A stretch of 64,000 nt of DNA from Terrimonas ginsenosidimutans (lineage in GTDB: Bacteria > Bacteroidota > Bacteroidia > Chitinophagales > Chitinophagaceae): the NCBI RefSeq assembly GCF_022012415.1, contig NZ_JAKLTR010000011.1, positions 186,001 through 250,000 on the forward strand, read 5' to 3'. Shown here piece after piece: positions 26,521 to 35,076 of the stretch (within the stretch, counting starts at the first letter, position 1; each line of letters starts with the position of its first letter). The notes beneath the pieces are model-generated. The model saw only the letters and a list, made by a program, of their open reading frames with translations. It had not been told where the DNA came from and searched no databases. The translations under genes and the position numbers were made by a program.

Positions 26521-27192
26521 TTACTTTATCGCCCTTAACATTTCCCGTTTCCCCCAGGGCCCTTGTGGTTTGGTTACCTTGAACCCGGCGGCTTCCATTG
26601 CCCTGCGAACAACCGACTTGCTGCAATAGGTGACAAGTATACCTCCCGGTATAATGGCCCTGTACAGTTTCTCAAACATTTCTGTTGTCCATAACTCTGC
26701 CTGGGCTGTAGGCGCAAACGCGTCAAAGTAGACCACATGAAATTGCGGTGACGAGGAAAAGTCCTGCAGCAGGATTTTTTTCTTGCACAAAGTAAAGTTG
26801 CTGAGAAGGCGGACCTCTTTCTCCCATTCACTGTTATGCAGCTGGTCAAAATACTTTTCCAGCTCCGGGGATTCCAGTAAGGCAGGATAATTCAGCAAAG
26901 AAGTCTTTTCTTTTTCGAGAGGATAGGGCTCGAGGGAGGTGTATCCGATAGCGACGGGCGACCGCAGGCATTCATGCAGAGTGAGTAATGCGTTCAAGCC
27001 TGTGCCGAATCCCACTTCCAGTATATTCAACGCCTGATCCGGAAACTTTTCCTGTATATGATGCAGCCCTGCCCTGATAAATACATGTATCGACTCCTGC
27101 AAAGCCCCATGGATGGAATGATACATCACATTCATCTCCGGTATGGATATGGAGTGTGAACCATCCCTTGTAGTAAAGATCTCCCGTTGCAT
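26521..27192 (-). CDS. mnmD: tRNA (5-methylaminomethyl-2-thiouridine) methyltransferase, MnmD-type
   Basis: SAM-dependent methyltransferase of 223 aa that would finish the mnm5s2U34 wobble modification. It has the DUF752/MnmC1 pattern: YHSIHGALQESIHVFI, ILEVGFGTGLNALLT (SAM site), VVYFDAFAPTAQAELWT and GPWGKREMLRA at the end. Only the methyltransferase half is present; the FAD oxidase half of E. coli MnmC is absent, as in MnmD proteins. An exact TAACTTTG box ends 4 nt before its ATG. Convergent with the ygiN-like gene, with no clear terminator between. Confidence 0.88.
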   Translation of the reverse strand: MQREIFTTRDGSHSISIPEMNVMYHSIHGALQESIHVFIRAGLHHIQEKFPDQALNILEVGFGTGLNALLTLHECLRSPVAIGYTSLEPYPLEKEKTSLLNYPALLESPELEKYFDQLHNSEWEKEVRLLSNFTLCKKKILLQDFSSSPQFHVVYFDAFAPTAQAELWTTEMFEKLYRAIIPGGILVTYCSKSVVRRAMEAAGFKVTKPQGPWGKREMLRAIK

Positions 27193-27196
27193 GCGG

Positions 27197-27204
27197 CAAA
27201 GTTA
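27197..27204 (-). promoter_or_regulatory. -7 box TAACTTTG of mnmD
   Basis: Exact TAnnTTTG match with CCGC and then ATG directly after; predicts a leaderless mRNA. Confidence 0.6.
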
Positions 27205-27257
27205 GCAAGTCATCGGTATTGTTGTAGTTCATCCGGGCCATTTCCTTAATTTCACTC

Positions 27258-27872
27258 ATGCATTATATAGAACATCTTTCTAAAGACAGAAGGCTGAAGA
27301 AGTTGTTTGCGGGTGGTACCACTTACCAGCTGAAGAAGCGGAAGAACATTCCTCTTTACCTGTGTGCGTCCATCATGAGCCAACAATTGTCTGTTAAAGT
27401 AGCGGATGTGATCTATCAGCGGTTTTTGAACCTGTTCGACGGGGAAGAACCTACCCCGCAACAGGTGATCGATACACCTTCGGAAACCTTGCGGGCCATC
27501 GGGCTTAGTAATGCAAAAGTGAGTTATGTAAAAAATGTAGCAACATTCGCTGTAGAGTTTGGGATGGAACACAGGAAGCTGGCAAAAATGACGGATGAAG
27601 AGGTGATCATGTATCTTACCCGGATCAAGGGAGTTGGCCGGTGGACAGTTGAAATGCTGCTGATGTTTGCGTTGGGAAGGGAAGATGTATTTGCCATAGA
27701 TGATCTCGGCATTCAGAATGCCATGATCGGGATCTATAAGCTGAAGAGGGAGGATAAAAAGAAGTTCAGGGCGGATATGCTGCGGATCTCTTCCAAATGG
27801 ACACCTTACAGGACCTATGCGTGCAGGCATCTCTGGCGCTGGAAGGATAATGCACCGGAGAAAAAAGGATGA
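27258..27872 (+). CDS. DNA-3-methyladenine glycosylase II family protein (AlkA-type HhH-GPD)
   Basis: Base-excision repair glycosylase of 204 aa removing alkylated purines. The helix-hairpin-helix GPD motif is plain: IKGVGRWTVEMLLMFALGREDVFAIDDLGIQ, with the catalytic Asp in FAIDDLG. Upstream, YLCASIMSQQLSVKVADVIYQRF is the start of the fold. It lacks the extra N-terminal domain of E. coli AlkA, like many compact bacterial members. TAATTTC lies four bases before the ATG as a weak promoter. Divergent from mnmD. Confidence 0.9.
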   Translation: MHYIEHLSKDRRLKKLFAGGTTYQLKKRKNIPLYLCASIMSQQLSVKVADVIYQRFLNLFDGEEPTPQQVIDTPSETLRAIGLSNAKVSYVKNVATFAVEFGMEHRKLAKMTDEEVIMYLTRIKGVGRWTVEMLLMFALGREDVFAIDDLGIQNAMIGIYKLKREDKKKFRADMLRISSKWTPYRTYACRHLWRWKDNAPEKKG

Positions 27873-27902
27873 CCTGATTTTTTAGTATAAATAATATAAC
27901 TC

Positions 27903-29012
27903 ATGTCGCTGAAAATAGAACAAATTGAACTGTACAAGTTATTCATTCCGTTGAAGGAACCATTTGTGATCTCGCTGGGCCCGATCTACAATGCGGAAAG
28001 TGTGATCGTGATCATCCGGACGAACGAGGGCATTACCGGCTTTGGCGAATGCAGTCCGTTCATGAGCATCAACGGGGAAAGCGCAGATACCGGGATGGTG
28101 GTGGGGCAGTATTTCGCTCAATTACTGAAAGGAAAAGATCCGCTGCAGATAGAAGACCATATCGACGCGATGGATAAGCTGATGTATGGGAATGCAAGCA
28201 TCAAGAGTGCATTTGACATGGCGCTTTATGATATCGCTTCTCAGAAAGCCGGACTGCCTTTGTACGCGTTTCTGGGAGGAAATACGAATAAAACGATCAT
28301 CACCGATTATACGGTGAGTATCGGTGAGCCAATGAAAATGGCGGAGGATGCCTGGAAGATAAAAGAAGAGGGATATCCTGCGATCAAGATCAAGCTGGGT
28401 AAGAACGGAGAAACGGATGTGCAGCGCATCCGCGCGATCCGCGAAAGGGTTGGCAATGAAATCCCGCTTCGTATAGACGCCAACCAGGGCTGGGGTGTAG
28501 ATGAAGCGATCACCACCCTCAGGGCGCTGGAGCCATATGGCATTCAGCATTGCGAGGAACCGATCGCGCGATGGAACTTTATGCAATTGCCCTGGGTGCG
28601 CCAGGAAAGCCCGATCCCGATCATGGCCGATGAAAGCTGTGGCGATGATCATGATGTGGAAAGACTGATCCAACTGGGAGCCTGCGATTATATGAATATC
28701 AAACTGGGGAAGTCAGGCGGTATATTCAAAGGATTGAAAATGGTGAAACTGGCGGAAGCCGCGCGCATCCATTTGCAGGTAGGGGCCTTCATGGAGTCCC
28801 GACTGGCAATGACGGCTTTCGCGCATTTTTCACTTTCCAGTCCGGCGATCGAGCATTTTGATTTTGATACGGCGCTGATGTTTTCTGAAGACCCTGTCAC
28901 TGGAGGCATCGTTTATGAGAGAAATGGCGTGGTGAGGGTGCCGGAAGTTGCGGGGCTGGGAGCAACGATCAGCGAGAGCTGGCTCAGAAAGATGCAACAG
29001 GTGGTGGTTTAG
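27903..29012 (+). CDS. Enolase-superfamily dipeptide epimerase-like protein (muconate lactonizing subgroup)
   Basis: A 369-aa enolase-superfamily enzyme. The N-terminal capping domain leads into a barrel with KIKLG (KxK base, near residue 161), RIDANQGW (first metal Asp), HCEEPI (metal Glu), MADESCG (metal Asp) and IKLGKSGG (opposite Lys). This pattern is that of dipeptide epimerases such as L-Ala-D/L-Glu epimerase, which recycle peptidoglycan peptides, although members act on varied dipeptides. O-succinylbenzoate synthase is a less likely alternative since no menaquinone genes are near. It begins 30 bp after the glycosylase gene on the same strand. Confidence 0.8.
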   Translation: MSLKIEQIELYKLFIPLKEPFVISLGPIYNAESVIVIIRTNEGITGFGECSPFMSINGESADTGMVVGQYFAQLLKGKDPLQIEDHIDAMDKLMYGNASIKSAFDMALYDIASQKAGLPLYAFLGGNTNKTIITDYTVSIGEPMKMAEDAWKIKEEGYPAIKIKLGKNGETDVQRIRAIRERVGNEIPLRIDANQGWGVDEAITTLRALEPYGIQHCEEPIARWNFMQLPWVRQESPIPIMADESCGDDHDVERLIQLGACDYMNIKLGKSGGIFKGLKMVKLAEAARIHLQVGAFMESRLAMTAFAHFSLSSPAIEHFDFDTALMFSEDPVTGGIVYERNGVVRVPEVAGLGATISESWLRKMQQVVV

Positions 29013-29042
29013 TTATTCGGGAAAGAATATTGGAATTGAAGT

Positions 29043-29124
29043 AACGCAAAGCCCGCGGAGTAACCGAAACGAACGCAAAGTAATACATGGCGTCCTTTTG
29101 GGTTATTTTGCGGGCTTTGCAGTG
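29043..29124. repeat. Family-1-like intergenic inverted repeat, copy F
   Basis: GCAAAGCCCGC (29046-29056) and GCGGGCTTTGC (29110-29120) are exact complements, flanked by AACGCAAAG and TAACC words that also pair. It sits between two convergent genes and could fold into a terminator-like stem, though no long T-run follows. Confidence 0.7.
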
Positions 29125-29138
29125 CTTATACGCAGGCT

Positions 29139-30152
29139 CTATTCAGGATCTACCGGTGTATTCAATACTTTCCAAAGCATGTCCTTCAATTCAGTCAAAC
29201 CTTTATTGGTGACCGAGGAGATGAACAGATGCGGGATGTCTTCCGGAAGTTCCTTTTTGATCGCTGCCGTCAGTTCATCATCAAGCATATCGCTTTTGCT
29301 GATCGCGATCACAAACTGTTTGTGAAGCAGTTCCGCATTATATTGTTCCAGTTCAGATACGAGGATATCGAATTCTTTCCTGTGGTCATTGCTGTCTGCG
29401 GGGATGAGGAACAGGAGGATGGAGTTCCGTTCGATATGGCGCAGGAAACGATGTCCGAGTCCTTTTCCTTCGGCAGCTCCTTCAATGATCCCAGGCAGGT
29501 CGGCAATACAAAAGCTTTTCCCGTCCCGGTATTCAACCATTCCAAGGTTAGGGGTGATGGTGGTAAACGCGTAGTCGGCGATCTTAGGCTTTGCCGCGGT
29601 GATCACGGACAGCAGGGTTGATTTTCCCGCATTAGGGAAGCCGACGAGGCCCACATCTGCCAGAACCTTAAGTTCGAGTACTTTCCAGCCTTCAAGGCCG
29701 GGAAGGCCGGGTTGTGCATATTCGGGAGCCTGGTTGGTGGAGGTGGCAAAATTGCTGTTGCCCAATCCGCCTTTACCGCCAGGCATCCAGATCACCTCCT
29801 GTCCGTCATTCAGGATCTCTACTTCCTGTGCGCCTGTTTCTTCGTCACGAGCGATGGTACCGAGGGGCACTTCGATGACAATGTCTTTTCCGAATCGGCC
29901 TGTCTTATTATTATCTCCGCCGCCCTCACCGTCTTCTGCCAGCACGTTCTTGTAATAACGCAGGTGAAGGAGGGTCCAGAGGTTCCGGTTGCCTTTCAGG
30001 ATGATATGGGCACCTCTTCCGCCGTCGCCACCGTCCGGACCGCCCAGGGCGGTCAACTTGTTACGCATAAAATGCCTCTTTCCTGGTCCACCGTGGCCGC
30101 TGCGGCAGAATATGCGTATCTGGTCTACAAAATTGCTCTTCTCCAATGTCAA
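29139..30152 (-). CDS. obgE: Obg family GTPase
   Basis: Ribosome-associated GTPase of 337 aa. The N-terminal glycine-rich Obg domain ([35 protein letters not shown]) covers residues 1-160. The G domain has GFPNAGKST (G1), FTTITPNLG (G2), DLPGIIEGA (G3), SKSD (G4) and SSVT (G5). The C-terminal OCT domain of E. coli ObgE is absent, as usual in this phylum. The start is uncertain: the first codon is TTG at 30152 with another TTG two codons on. TATCTTCG, a degenerate -7 box, lies 14 nt upstream. Confidence 0.93.
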   Translation of the reverse strand: MTLEKSNFVDQIRIFCRSGHGGPGKRHFMRNKLTALGGPDGGDGGRGAHIILKGNRNLWTLLHLRYYKNVLAEDGEGGGDNNKTGRFGKDIVIEVPLGTIARDEETGAQEVEILNDGQEVIWMPGGKGGLGNSNFATSTNQAPEYAQPGLPGLEGWKVLELKVLADVGLVGFPNAGKSTLLSVITAAKPKIADYAFTTITPNLGMVEYRDGKSFCIADLPGIIEGAAEGKGLGHRFLRHIERNSILLFLIPADSNDHRKEFDILVSELEQYNAELLHKQFVIAISKSDMLDDELTAAIKKELPEDIPHLFISSVTNKGLTELKDMLWKVLNTPVDPE

Positions 30153-30188
30153 AAAATTTGAATGTGCGAAGATACGGAGAAAGCAGCT

Positions 30189-30246
30189 GTTGCCCGTTCT
30201 CCATTCACCGCTGCCAGATCAACGGTGAATGGAGAACGAACAACGG
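30189..30246. repeat. Family-2 intergenic inverted repeat upstream of obgE
   Basis: CGTTCTCCATTCACCG and CGGTGAATGGAGAACG are exact complements about 13 nt apart. Flanking TTGCCCGTT and AACAACGG extend the stem imperfectly. Related to the CCGTTGACCGTT elements at 40787, 44903 and 62733. Confidence 0.75.
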
Positions 30247-30358
30247 CCATTCATTTCACATTTCCCGCTTTCGGGGGTGAATATTCCACAAAAAAATGAT
30301 CAGGTATCTAAAGCTATGGCGTGAATCGGTGCGGCACGGTTTTTTTAAAGAGTAATAC

Positions 30359-30532
30359 ATGGACGCAAAAGTCAAAATAGAAAAAAAGCCTTATTTACGG
30401 GTAGTGAGAACTACCGAAACCAAACCGGCTGACCGGATGAAAATTCATAGTAAGACGCAAAGCCCTGGAAAGATAGTTATGCCAGTTCAACCGGTGAGGT
30501 ACATTAAGGCCAGGAAACATGATTGTTTATAA
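30359..30532 (+). CDS. Hypothetical small basic protein (57 aa)
   Basis: An ORF from ATG 30359 to TAA 30532 coding for a very basic peptide (starts [18 protein letters not shown], ends [10 protein letters not shown]). It ends 16 bp before the DUF1328 gene on the same strand, so the two may be co-transcribed. No motif, membrane segment or signal peptide is seen. Nothing I recognise; it may be chance. Confidence 0.35.
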   Translation: MDAKVKIEKKPYLRVVRTTETKPADRMKIHSKTQSPGKIVMPVQPVRYIKARKHDCL

Positions 30533-30548
30533 CCTTAAATTATTTGTT

Positions 30549-30719
30549 ATGTTACGTTGGACAGTAGTATTTCTGATCATTGCCATTGTTGCAGCAATTT
30601 TCGGATTCGGTGGGATCGCAGCTGGTGCCGCATCCATCGCTAAGATTTTATTCTTTATTTTTCTGATCCTGTTTATTCTTTCACTTATATTCGGTCGTTC
30701 GGTTAGAAGTGATGTTTAA
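30549..30719 (+). CDS. DUF1328-family small membrane protein
   Basis: A 56-aa protein from ATG 30549, almost wholly hydrophobic: two membrane helices ([21 protein letters not shown] and [19 protein letters not shown], each given in full only by position). The sequence [13 protein letters not shown] with FGFGGIA is the DUF1328/YtjA pattern. The family is widespread, around 54 aa, and often induced under envelope or osmotic stress, but has no defined function. It is followed by a terminator, then another small membrane protein. Confidence 0.85.
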   Translation: MLRWTVVFLIIAIVAAIFGFGGIAAGAASIAKILFFIFLILFILSLIFGRSVRSDV

Positions 30720-30742
30720 CAACGATGGAAAAACAGAATGAT

Positions 30743-30774
30743 AAACCGGCGACAAAACGTTGCCGGTTTTTTTT
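30743..30774 (+). terminator. Terminator after the DUF1328 gene
   Basis: AAACCGGC (30743-30750) and GCCGGTTT (30762-30769) with an 11-nt loop and a T-run to 30774. It also shows that the following gene starts at 30866 rather than at 30725. Confidence 0.85.
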
Positions 30775-30865
30775 GTCCGGAAGCAAAAAACATTTTGAGA
30801 AAATGACCCGATCCGGAAATCCACTGGCATCATTTTTTCCTTACACACTATATAATTCTGAGAAA

Positions 30866-31045
30866 ATGAAAAGAGCATTATTTATTATAGCGGCCCTGTT
30901 AATATTGAGTTGGGTACTTGGGTTTTTCGTCTGGAACGCAGGAACCTTTATTCATATCTGCCTGATCATTGCAGCTATCTTCTGTATGCAGGCAATCATA
31001 TTGACCCCAAAAGCACTTATGGAACCAAAGACGAAACCAGCATGA
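30866..31045 (+). CDS. Lmo0937/DUF5670-like small membrane protein
   Basis: A 59-aa protein from ATG 30866 (MKRALFIIAALLILSWVLG). Two hydrophobic helices are joined by FFVWNAGTFIHICL, the LxxWxLG...H pattern of the Lmo0937 family. An upstream in-frame ATG at 30725 is unlikely because a terminator lies between them. The family is small, often near stress genes, and has no assigned role. It precedes the histidine kinase gene by 58 bp and may share its regulation. Confidence 0.75.
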   Translation: MKRALFIIAALLILSWVLGFFVWNAGTFIHICLIIAAIFCMQAIILTPKALMEPKTKPA

Positions 31046-31103
31046 TCGTACTTTTCATTTATGCATCTGGAAGAAATCTGTAATAATATTTAGTATTTTA
31101 GTA

Positions 31104-32546
31104 ATGCTTTACAGATTAGACAGATTAACCAGTCATATGCCGCTATCTAAAGGGACGATCCGTTGGGGTTATTTCATCGCTTTCGTGTTATTGCTGACTT
31201 CCTATTTTCTGGTTTTTTTTACGATATACAAACAGAAAAGCGAAACAAGGCAGGTAACTCATTCTCATCTCGTAATTGCCAATCTTGAAACACTCAAGGC
31301 AGAGCTAATCGATGCCGAAACAGGTGTCAGAGGATTTTTTCTGACAAAAGATGAGCGCTTTCTTTCCCCTTATATCAGTGGTTCGAAAAATGTCATTCCT
31401 CTTTTCAGCGAACTGAAAAATCTTACATCAGATAATAAGTCATACAAAGAAGAACTTGATACGCTGCAGCGGCTGATCATTCGCAGAATGGATCATCTCG
31501 ATAAAGTGATCACGGTATTCCGGAATAACGGTCTTGTTGTTTCCGATTCCCTGTTGTCCAAAAGAGAATCTGCGAGGCTGAACGTGGACAGTATACGAGC
31601 ACTGATCTCGAAGATCAAAAGTGAAGAACAGGTTTTGCGAAGCGAACGTAACGACAGGCTGCAGAACTTTTTTGCCGGTACCGAGATCATCTCTATCAGC
31701 TCATTGGTTGTAGTACTCGTTACTATCTTTTACTCATTGTTCATTTATAACAGAGGCAGCAAGGAAAAAGAAGCGTCAGATGACAAGGCAAAGCGGTACA
31801 GCCTGGAACTGGAAGAGCGGGTAAAGGAATTGAAGCAGGTGAACGAAGAGCTTGAGGTGCTTAAAAGCGTGGAGAAATTTACGTCCACAGGGCGTATCGC
31901 ACGTACGATCGCACATGAAGTCAGAAATCCATTGACGAATATTTCACTGGCATCGGAGCAATTAAAAGACTTCGCAACAAATAATCCTGAGTCTGAGCTG
32001 TTGCTGGATATGATCAGCCGGAACGTCGTACGGATCAACCAGTTGGTATCAGACCTTCTGAACTCAACGAGATTTGCCCAACTGGAATATACTTCCGGTG
32101 ACATCAATCAGCTTCTTGACGAAACGCTTGAACTGGCTGGTGACAGGATCGAGCTTAATAAGATCAAAGTCAAGAAGACCTATGAGCCGGGGATCGGCAC
32201 CATCCTGATGGATCGGGAAAAAATGAAACTGGCATTCCTGAATATCATCGTCAATGCTATCGAGGCAATGCCGCAGGAACGGGGGATACTGACTATTTCC
32301 ACGCGTAAAGCAGGGGATCGATGTGTGGTCGAGATCTCTGACAACGGGTTGGGTATGGACGAGGATACCCTGCAGAAACTGTTTGAACCTTATTTTACGG
32401 GTAAACCAAAAGGCAATGGTCTTGGCCTGACAAATACGCAGAATATCATCCTTAATCATAAAGGAAATATAAATGTCAGAAGTGAAGAAGGAATGGGTTC
32501 GTCGTTTATTGTATCACTGAGTACGAGAAAGGAAAAAATGGACTAA
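31104..32546 (+). CDS. Sensor histidine kinase with CHASE3 domain
   Basis: Inner-membrane sensor kinase of 480 aa. A transmembrane helix (about 22-41) is followed by a periplasmic CHASE3 domain (about 44-185, with ELIDAETGVRGFFLT) and a second helix (about 193-215). A coiled coil leads to the HisKA domain with phospho-acceptor His271 in AHEVRNPLTN, and the HATPase domain has NIIVNAIEAMP, DNGLGMD and GNGLGLTN. The signal is unknown. Its stop overlaps by three bases the stop of a convergent receiver-domain gene. An NtrC-type regulator follows 600 bp later and is the likeliest partner. Confidence 0.92.
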   Translation: MLYRLDRLTSHMPLSKGTIRWGYFIAFVLLLTSYFLVFFTIYKQKSETRQVTHSHLVIANLETLKAELIDAETGVRGFFLTKDERFLSPYISGSKNVIPLFSELKNLTSDNKSYKEELDTLQRLIIRRMDHLDKVITVFRNNGLVVSDSLLSKRESARLNVDSIRALISKIKSEEQVLRSERNDRLQNFFAGTEIISISSLVVVLVTIFYSLFIYNRGSKEKEASDDKAKRYSLELEERVKELKQVNEELEVLKSVEKFTSTGRIARTIAHEVRNPLTNISLASEQLKDFATNNPESELLLDMISRNVVRINQLVSDLLNSTRFAQLEYTSGDINQLLDETLELAGDRIELNKIKVKKTYEPGIGTILMDREKMKLAFLNIIVNAIEAMPQERGILTISTRKAGDRCVVEISDNGLGMDEDTLQKLFEPYFTGKPKGNGLGLTNTQNIILNHKGNINVRSEEGMGSSFIVSLSTRKEKMD

Positions 32547-32995
32547 TGGGGAAATGTTTCCCCGTTTTCTGAAGTCATCAGCCCGATCTTTTCAATGGTT
32601 TTCAATATAATATCTCTCGTAAAGGGCTTTCCGATGAAAAAATCAGCTCCGGCGTTATAGGCCCGCTCACGATCATTTGCGGTATCGTGCGCTGTGATCA
32701 TTACAAGTTTACACTTAGGGAACTTGCTTTTGAAATAGCTGATATTTTCAATCCCAAAGCCGTCTTTCAGGTAATTATCAAGGAATATAACGCTGGGTGC
32801 CTGCTCTATTACCTTGTTTTTAGCGGCAGTGAGGCTGGTCACGTATTCCGATTGAATATTTTTATAGCGCAAAATGCCCTTTAGCAGATAACAGATATCT
32901 ACTTCGTCATCAATAATAAGAGCCTGTGGCTTACTTTTTTCATCAACCATTACAACGGGTGAGAGGGTGTTGGGTATTACACTTTTCATATTCAC
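32543..32995 (-). CDS. Single-domain response regulator (receiver only)
   Basis: A 150-aa protein with one receiver domain: acidic pair DD at 29-30, phospho-acceptor Asp73 in IFLDNYL, Thr in MITAHD and Lys in GKPF. There is no output domain, so it probably works as a CheY-like shuttle or phosphate sink. The first ~23 residues are an unstructured extension and later Met codons (such as 16) could be the real start. Convergent with the histidine kinase and divergent from the sigma-54 activator, which suggests a shared phosphorelay. Confidence 0.9.
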   Translation of the reverse strand: MNMKSVIPNTLSPVVMVDEKSKPQALIIDDEVDICYLLKGILRYKNIQSEYVTSLTAAKNKVIEQAPSVIFLDNYLKDGFGIENISYFKSKFPKCKLVMITAHDTANDRERAYNAGADFFIGKPFTRDIILKTIEKIGLMTSENGETFPH

Positions 32996-33140
32996 GGCAA
33001 CAATGAAACAATTTTTTTGCCAAACGAATTAAGGGTATTCACGGATAGCGAATTTTCTAAGTCCGGCATGATTTTATGCTTATTACAAAGCGTTACTCAA
33101 AAGAAAGCGTTAATTTCATCTATTAAACAATCTGCGTGTT

Positions 33141-34577
33141 ATGAGCAAAAAAATCCTCATTATTGATGATGATATGGATTTATGTACCCTACTGGGCAGG
33201 TTTCTCACCAAGAATGGTTACGAAGTAGAAATGGCATATTCCGGTAGTAAGGGAATTACAAAGTTCACCGAGGGCAAATTTGATCTTGTTATCTGCGATT
33301 ATCGTCTTGGCGATATGGAGGGTATAAATGTGCTCACTTCATTGCGAAAAGAAAATCCATCTGTAAAGGTGCTGATGATCACGGGCTACTCCGACATAAA
33401 AACGGCCGTTGAAGTGATCAAGATGGGCGCATATGACTATATAGTTAAACCATTGATTCCTGATGAGGTGTTGAATGTGGTGAATAAGGCAATTCAGTCA
33501 ACAGCTCCGGTTGCCGCCGCTCCGGTTGATAATACTGCTTCTGGCAACAAGGTCAGGGCTGGAAAAACGAGTGGTGCCGATGGTGAATTCATGATCGGGA
33601 AAGCTTCCGCTACCAGGGCATTATATGATCAGATCAATATCGTAGCCGGAACCAATTACAGTATTATATTATATGGAGAGAGCGGAACCGGTAAAGAAGT
33701 AATTGCGAAAACTATACATGACCGCAGCAACCGTAACGGCAAGCCGTTCGTGGCAATGGACTGTGGTACATTATCTAAAGAGCTGGCAGGCAGTGAATTG
33801 TTCGGCCATGTGAAAGGGGCATTCACCGGTGCATTACAGGATAAAGAAGGTCATTTTGAACTTGCCGATGGCGGTACCCTGTTTCTTGATGAAGTGGGAA
33901 ATCTCTCCCTGGATGTTCAGGCAACACTCTTGCGGGTGATCCAGGAAAGAAAGTTCAAGCGTGTGGGTGGCAATAAGGAAATGAATGTGGATGTACGGAT
34001 CATTGTTGCATCAAATGAGAACCTCCAGGATGCCTACCGCAAAGGAAAGTTCCGCGAAGATCTTTATCACCGTTTCAATGAGTTTTCTGTTAACCTGCCG
34101 CCATTGAGGCAACGGCAGGATGATATACTGGCGTTTGCTGAATTCTTCCTTGACAAAACAAGCACAGAGTTAGGCAAGGAAGTAGCTGGGATCGAGGATA
34201 GTGTTATGCAAACTTTCCTGCAATATTCATGGCCGGGAAACCTCCGCGAATTCAGGAATGTGGTGCGCAGAGCAGTGCTGCTGACCCCTGCCGGAGAGAA
34301 GATCTCGGCTGCATCACTTCCCTGGGAGATCACCAACGCTAATTCGCTTGCGGCAGCCGCAGGACCTGAAAAGCCGGCCGCTACGACTTCGCCCATTTCA
34401 ATACCGGCTCCAAAAAAAGAGCTGGATCTAAAGGATGCAGCGAGCCGTGCAGAATATGAAACCATCATGGCTGTTTTGCAACAGGTTAACTTCAATAAAA
34501 AGAAAGCGGCAGAGATGCTGAATATTGACAGAAAAACGCTGTATAACAAGATCAAGAACTTCCAGGACCAGGAATAG
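33141..34577 (+). CDS. NtrC-family sigma-54-dependent response regulator
   Basis: A 478-aa transcription activator. The receiver domain (1-120) has acidic DDD at 9-11, Asp53 in VICDYRLGD and Lys in VKPLI. A linker of Ala/Pro-rich residues leads to the AAA+ domain: Walker A GESGTGKE, the sigma-54 contact loop GAFTGA, Walker B GGTLFLDEVGN and RFNEF. A Fis-type helix-turn-helix ends the protein (KKAAEMLNIDRKTLYNKI). It should activate sigma-54 promoters on phosphorylation, most likely by the CHASE3 kinase next door. The regulon is unknown. Confidence 0.93.
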   Translation: MSKKILIIDDDMDLCTLLGRFLTKNGYEVEMAYSGSKGITKFTEGKFDLVICDYRLGDMEGINVLTSLRKENPSVKVLMITGYSDIKTAVEVIKMGAYDYIVKPLIPDEVLNVVNKAIQSTAPVAAAPVDNTASGNKVRAGKTSGADGEFMIGKASATRALYDQINIVAGTNYSIILYGESGTGKEVIAKTIHDRSNRNGKPFVAMDCGTLSKELAGSELFGHVKGAFTGALQDKEGHFELADGGTLFLDEVGNLSLDVQATLLRVIQERKFKRVGGNKEMNVDVRIIVASNENLQDAYRKGKFREDLYHRFNEFSVNLPPLRQRQDDILAFAEFFLDKTSTELGKEVAGIEDSVMQTFLQYSWPGNLREFRNVVRRAVLLTPAGEKISAASLPWEITNANSLAAAAGPEKPAATTSPISIPAPKKELDLKDAASRAEYETIMAVLQQVNFNKKKAAEMLNIDRKTLYNKIKNFQDQE

Positions 34578-34610
34578 TCATACATCCGAAACATTGTTTT
34601 TGTTTTGATA

Positions 34611-34641
34611 ATATGCCCCTTTAACAAAGGGGCATATCTTT
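34611..34641 (+). terminator. Terminator after the NtrC-type gene
   Basis: ATATGCCCCTTT (34611-34622) and AAAGGGGCATAT (34626-34637), 3-nt loop, then CTTTT. Confidence 0.85.
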
Positions 34642-34689
34642 TGCAATATTGTTACTCCGTCCTTATCCTCCTACGTTCCAACTGTTTTT

Positions 34690-35007
34690 ATGAAAGTGTT
34701 ACTACTAATTATCGCCATATATGCGCTGATCTTTAATCAGGCATCGAAGCAAGTGGATGTCAAAGCATCCATGGAGGTGAAACATATAAAAAAAGGGCCT
34801 GGCCCGGGTGAAAATATCTATCTGCATCGTGGATCCGTTCCCGTTGAAGGCTCCCCGCTGCGTCAGATCTCGGAAAAAATGATACGGTCGGCAACGCCCG
34901 GTTATATGTTTCAGCCGGCGGTCATGCGGGAAAACGAATTACAACAGTCATTATTCCACCCGGTATACTACCCGAATCCGGTCAATATTGAAGGAAGAAA
35001 ATCCTGA
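34690..35007 (+). CDS. Hypothetical exported protein (105 aa)
   Basis: Not recognised. A short hydrophobic N-terminus (MKVLLLIIAIYALIFNQ) looks like a signal peptide or anchor. The remainder is polar with several Pro/Gly and a Tyr/Pro-rich end (FHPVYYPNPVNIEGRKS). There are no cysteines. Bounded by terminators on both sides, so it is its own transcription unit. Function unknown. Confidence 0.55.
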   Translation: MKVLLLIIAIYALIFNQASKQVDVKASMEVKHIKKGPGPGENIYLHRGSVPVEGSPLRQISEKMIRSATPGYMFQPAVMRENELQQSLFHPVYYPNPVNIEGRKS

Positions 35008-35021
35008 ACGCTACATTGCAT

Positions 35022-35057
35022 AAAAAAGTCCCGGACATCAACCCCGGGACTTTTTTT
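35022..35057. terminator. Bidirectional terminator
   Basis: AGTCCCGG (35027-35034) and CCGGGACT (35044-35051) with a 9-nt loop, six A before and seven T after. It lies between convergent genes. Confidence 0.92.
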
Positions 35058-35076
35058 ATACAGAACGCTGTATTAG

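Noticed and set aside
33003-33024. Sigma-54-like site on the minus strand (TTGGC, seven A, TTGT) upstream of the lone receiver gene
   Set aside because: The -12 element has GT instead of GC and the A-run makes a chance match likely; the predicted start would fall on the start codon.
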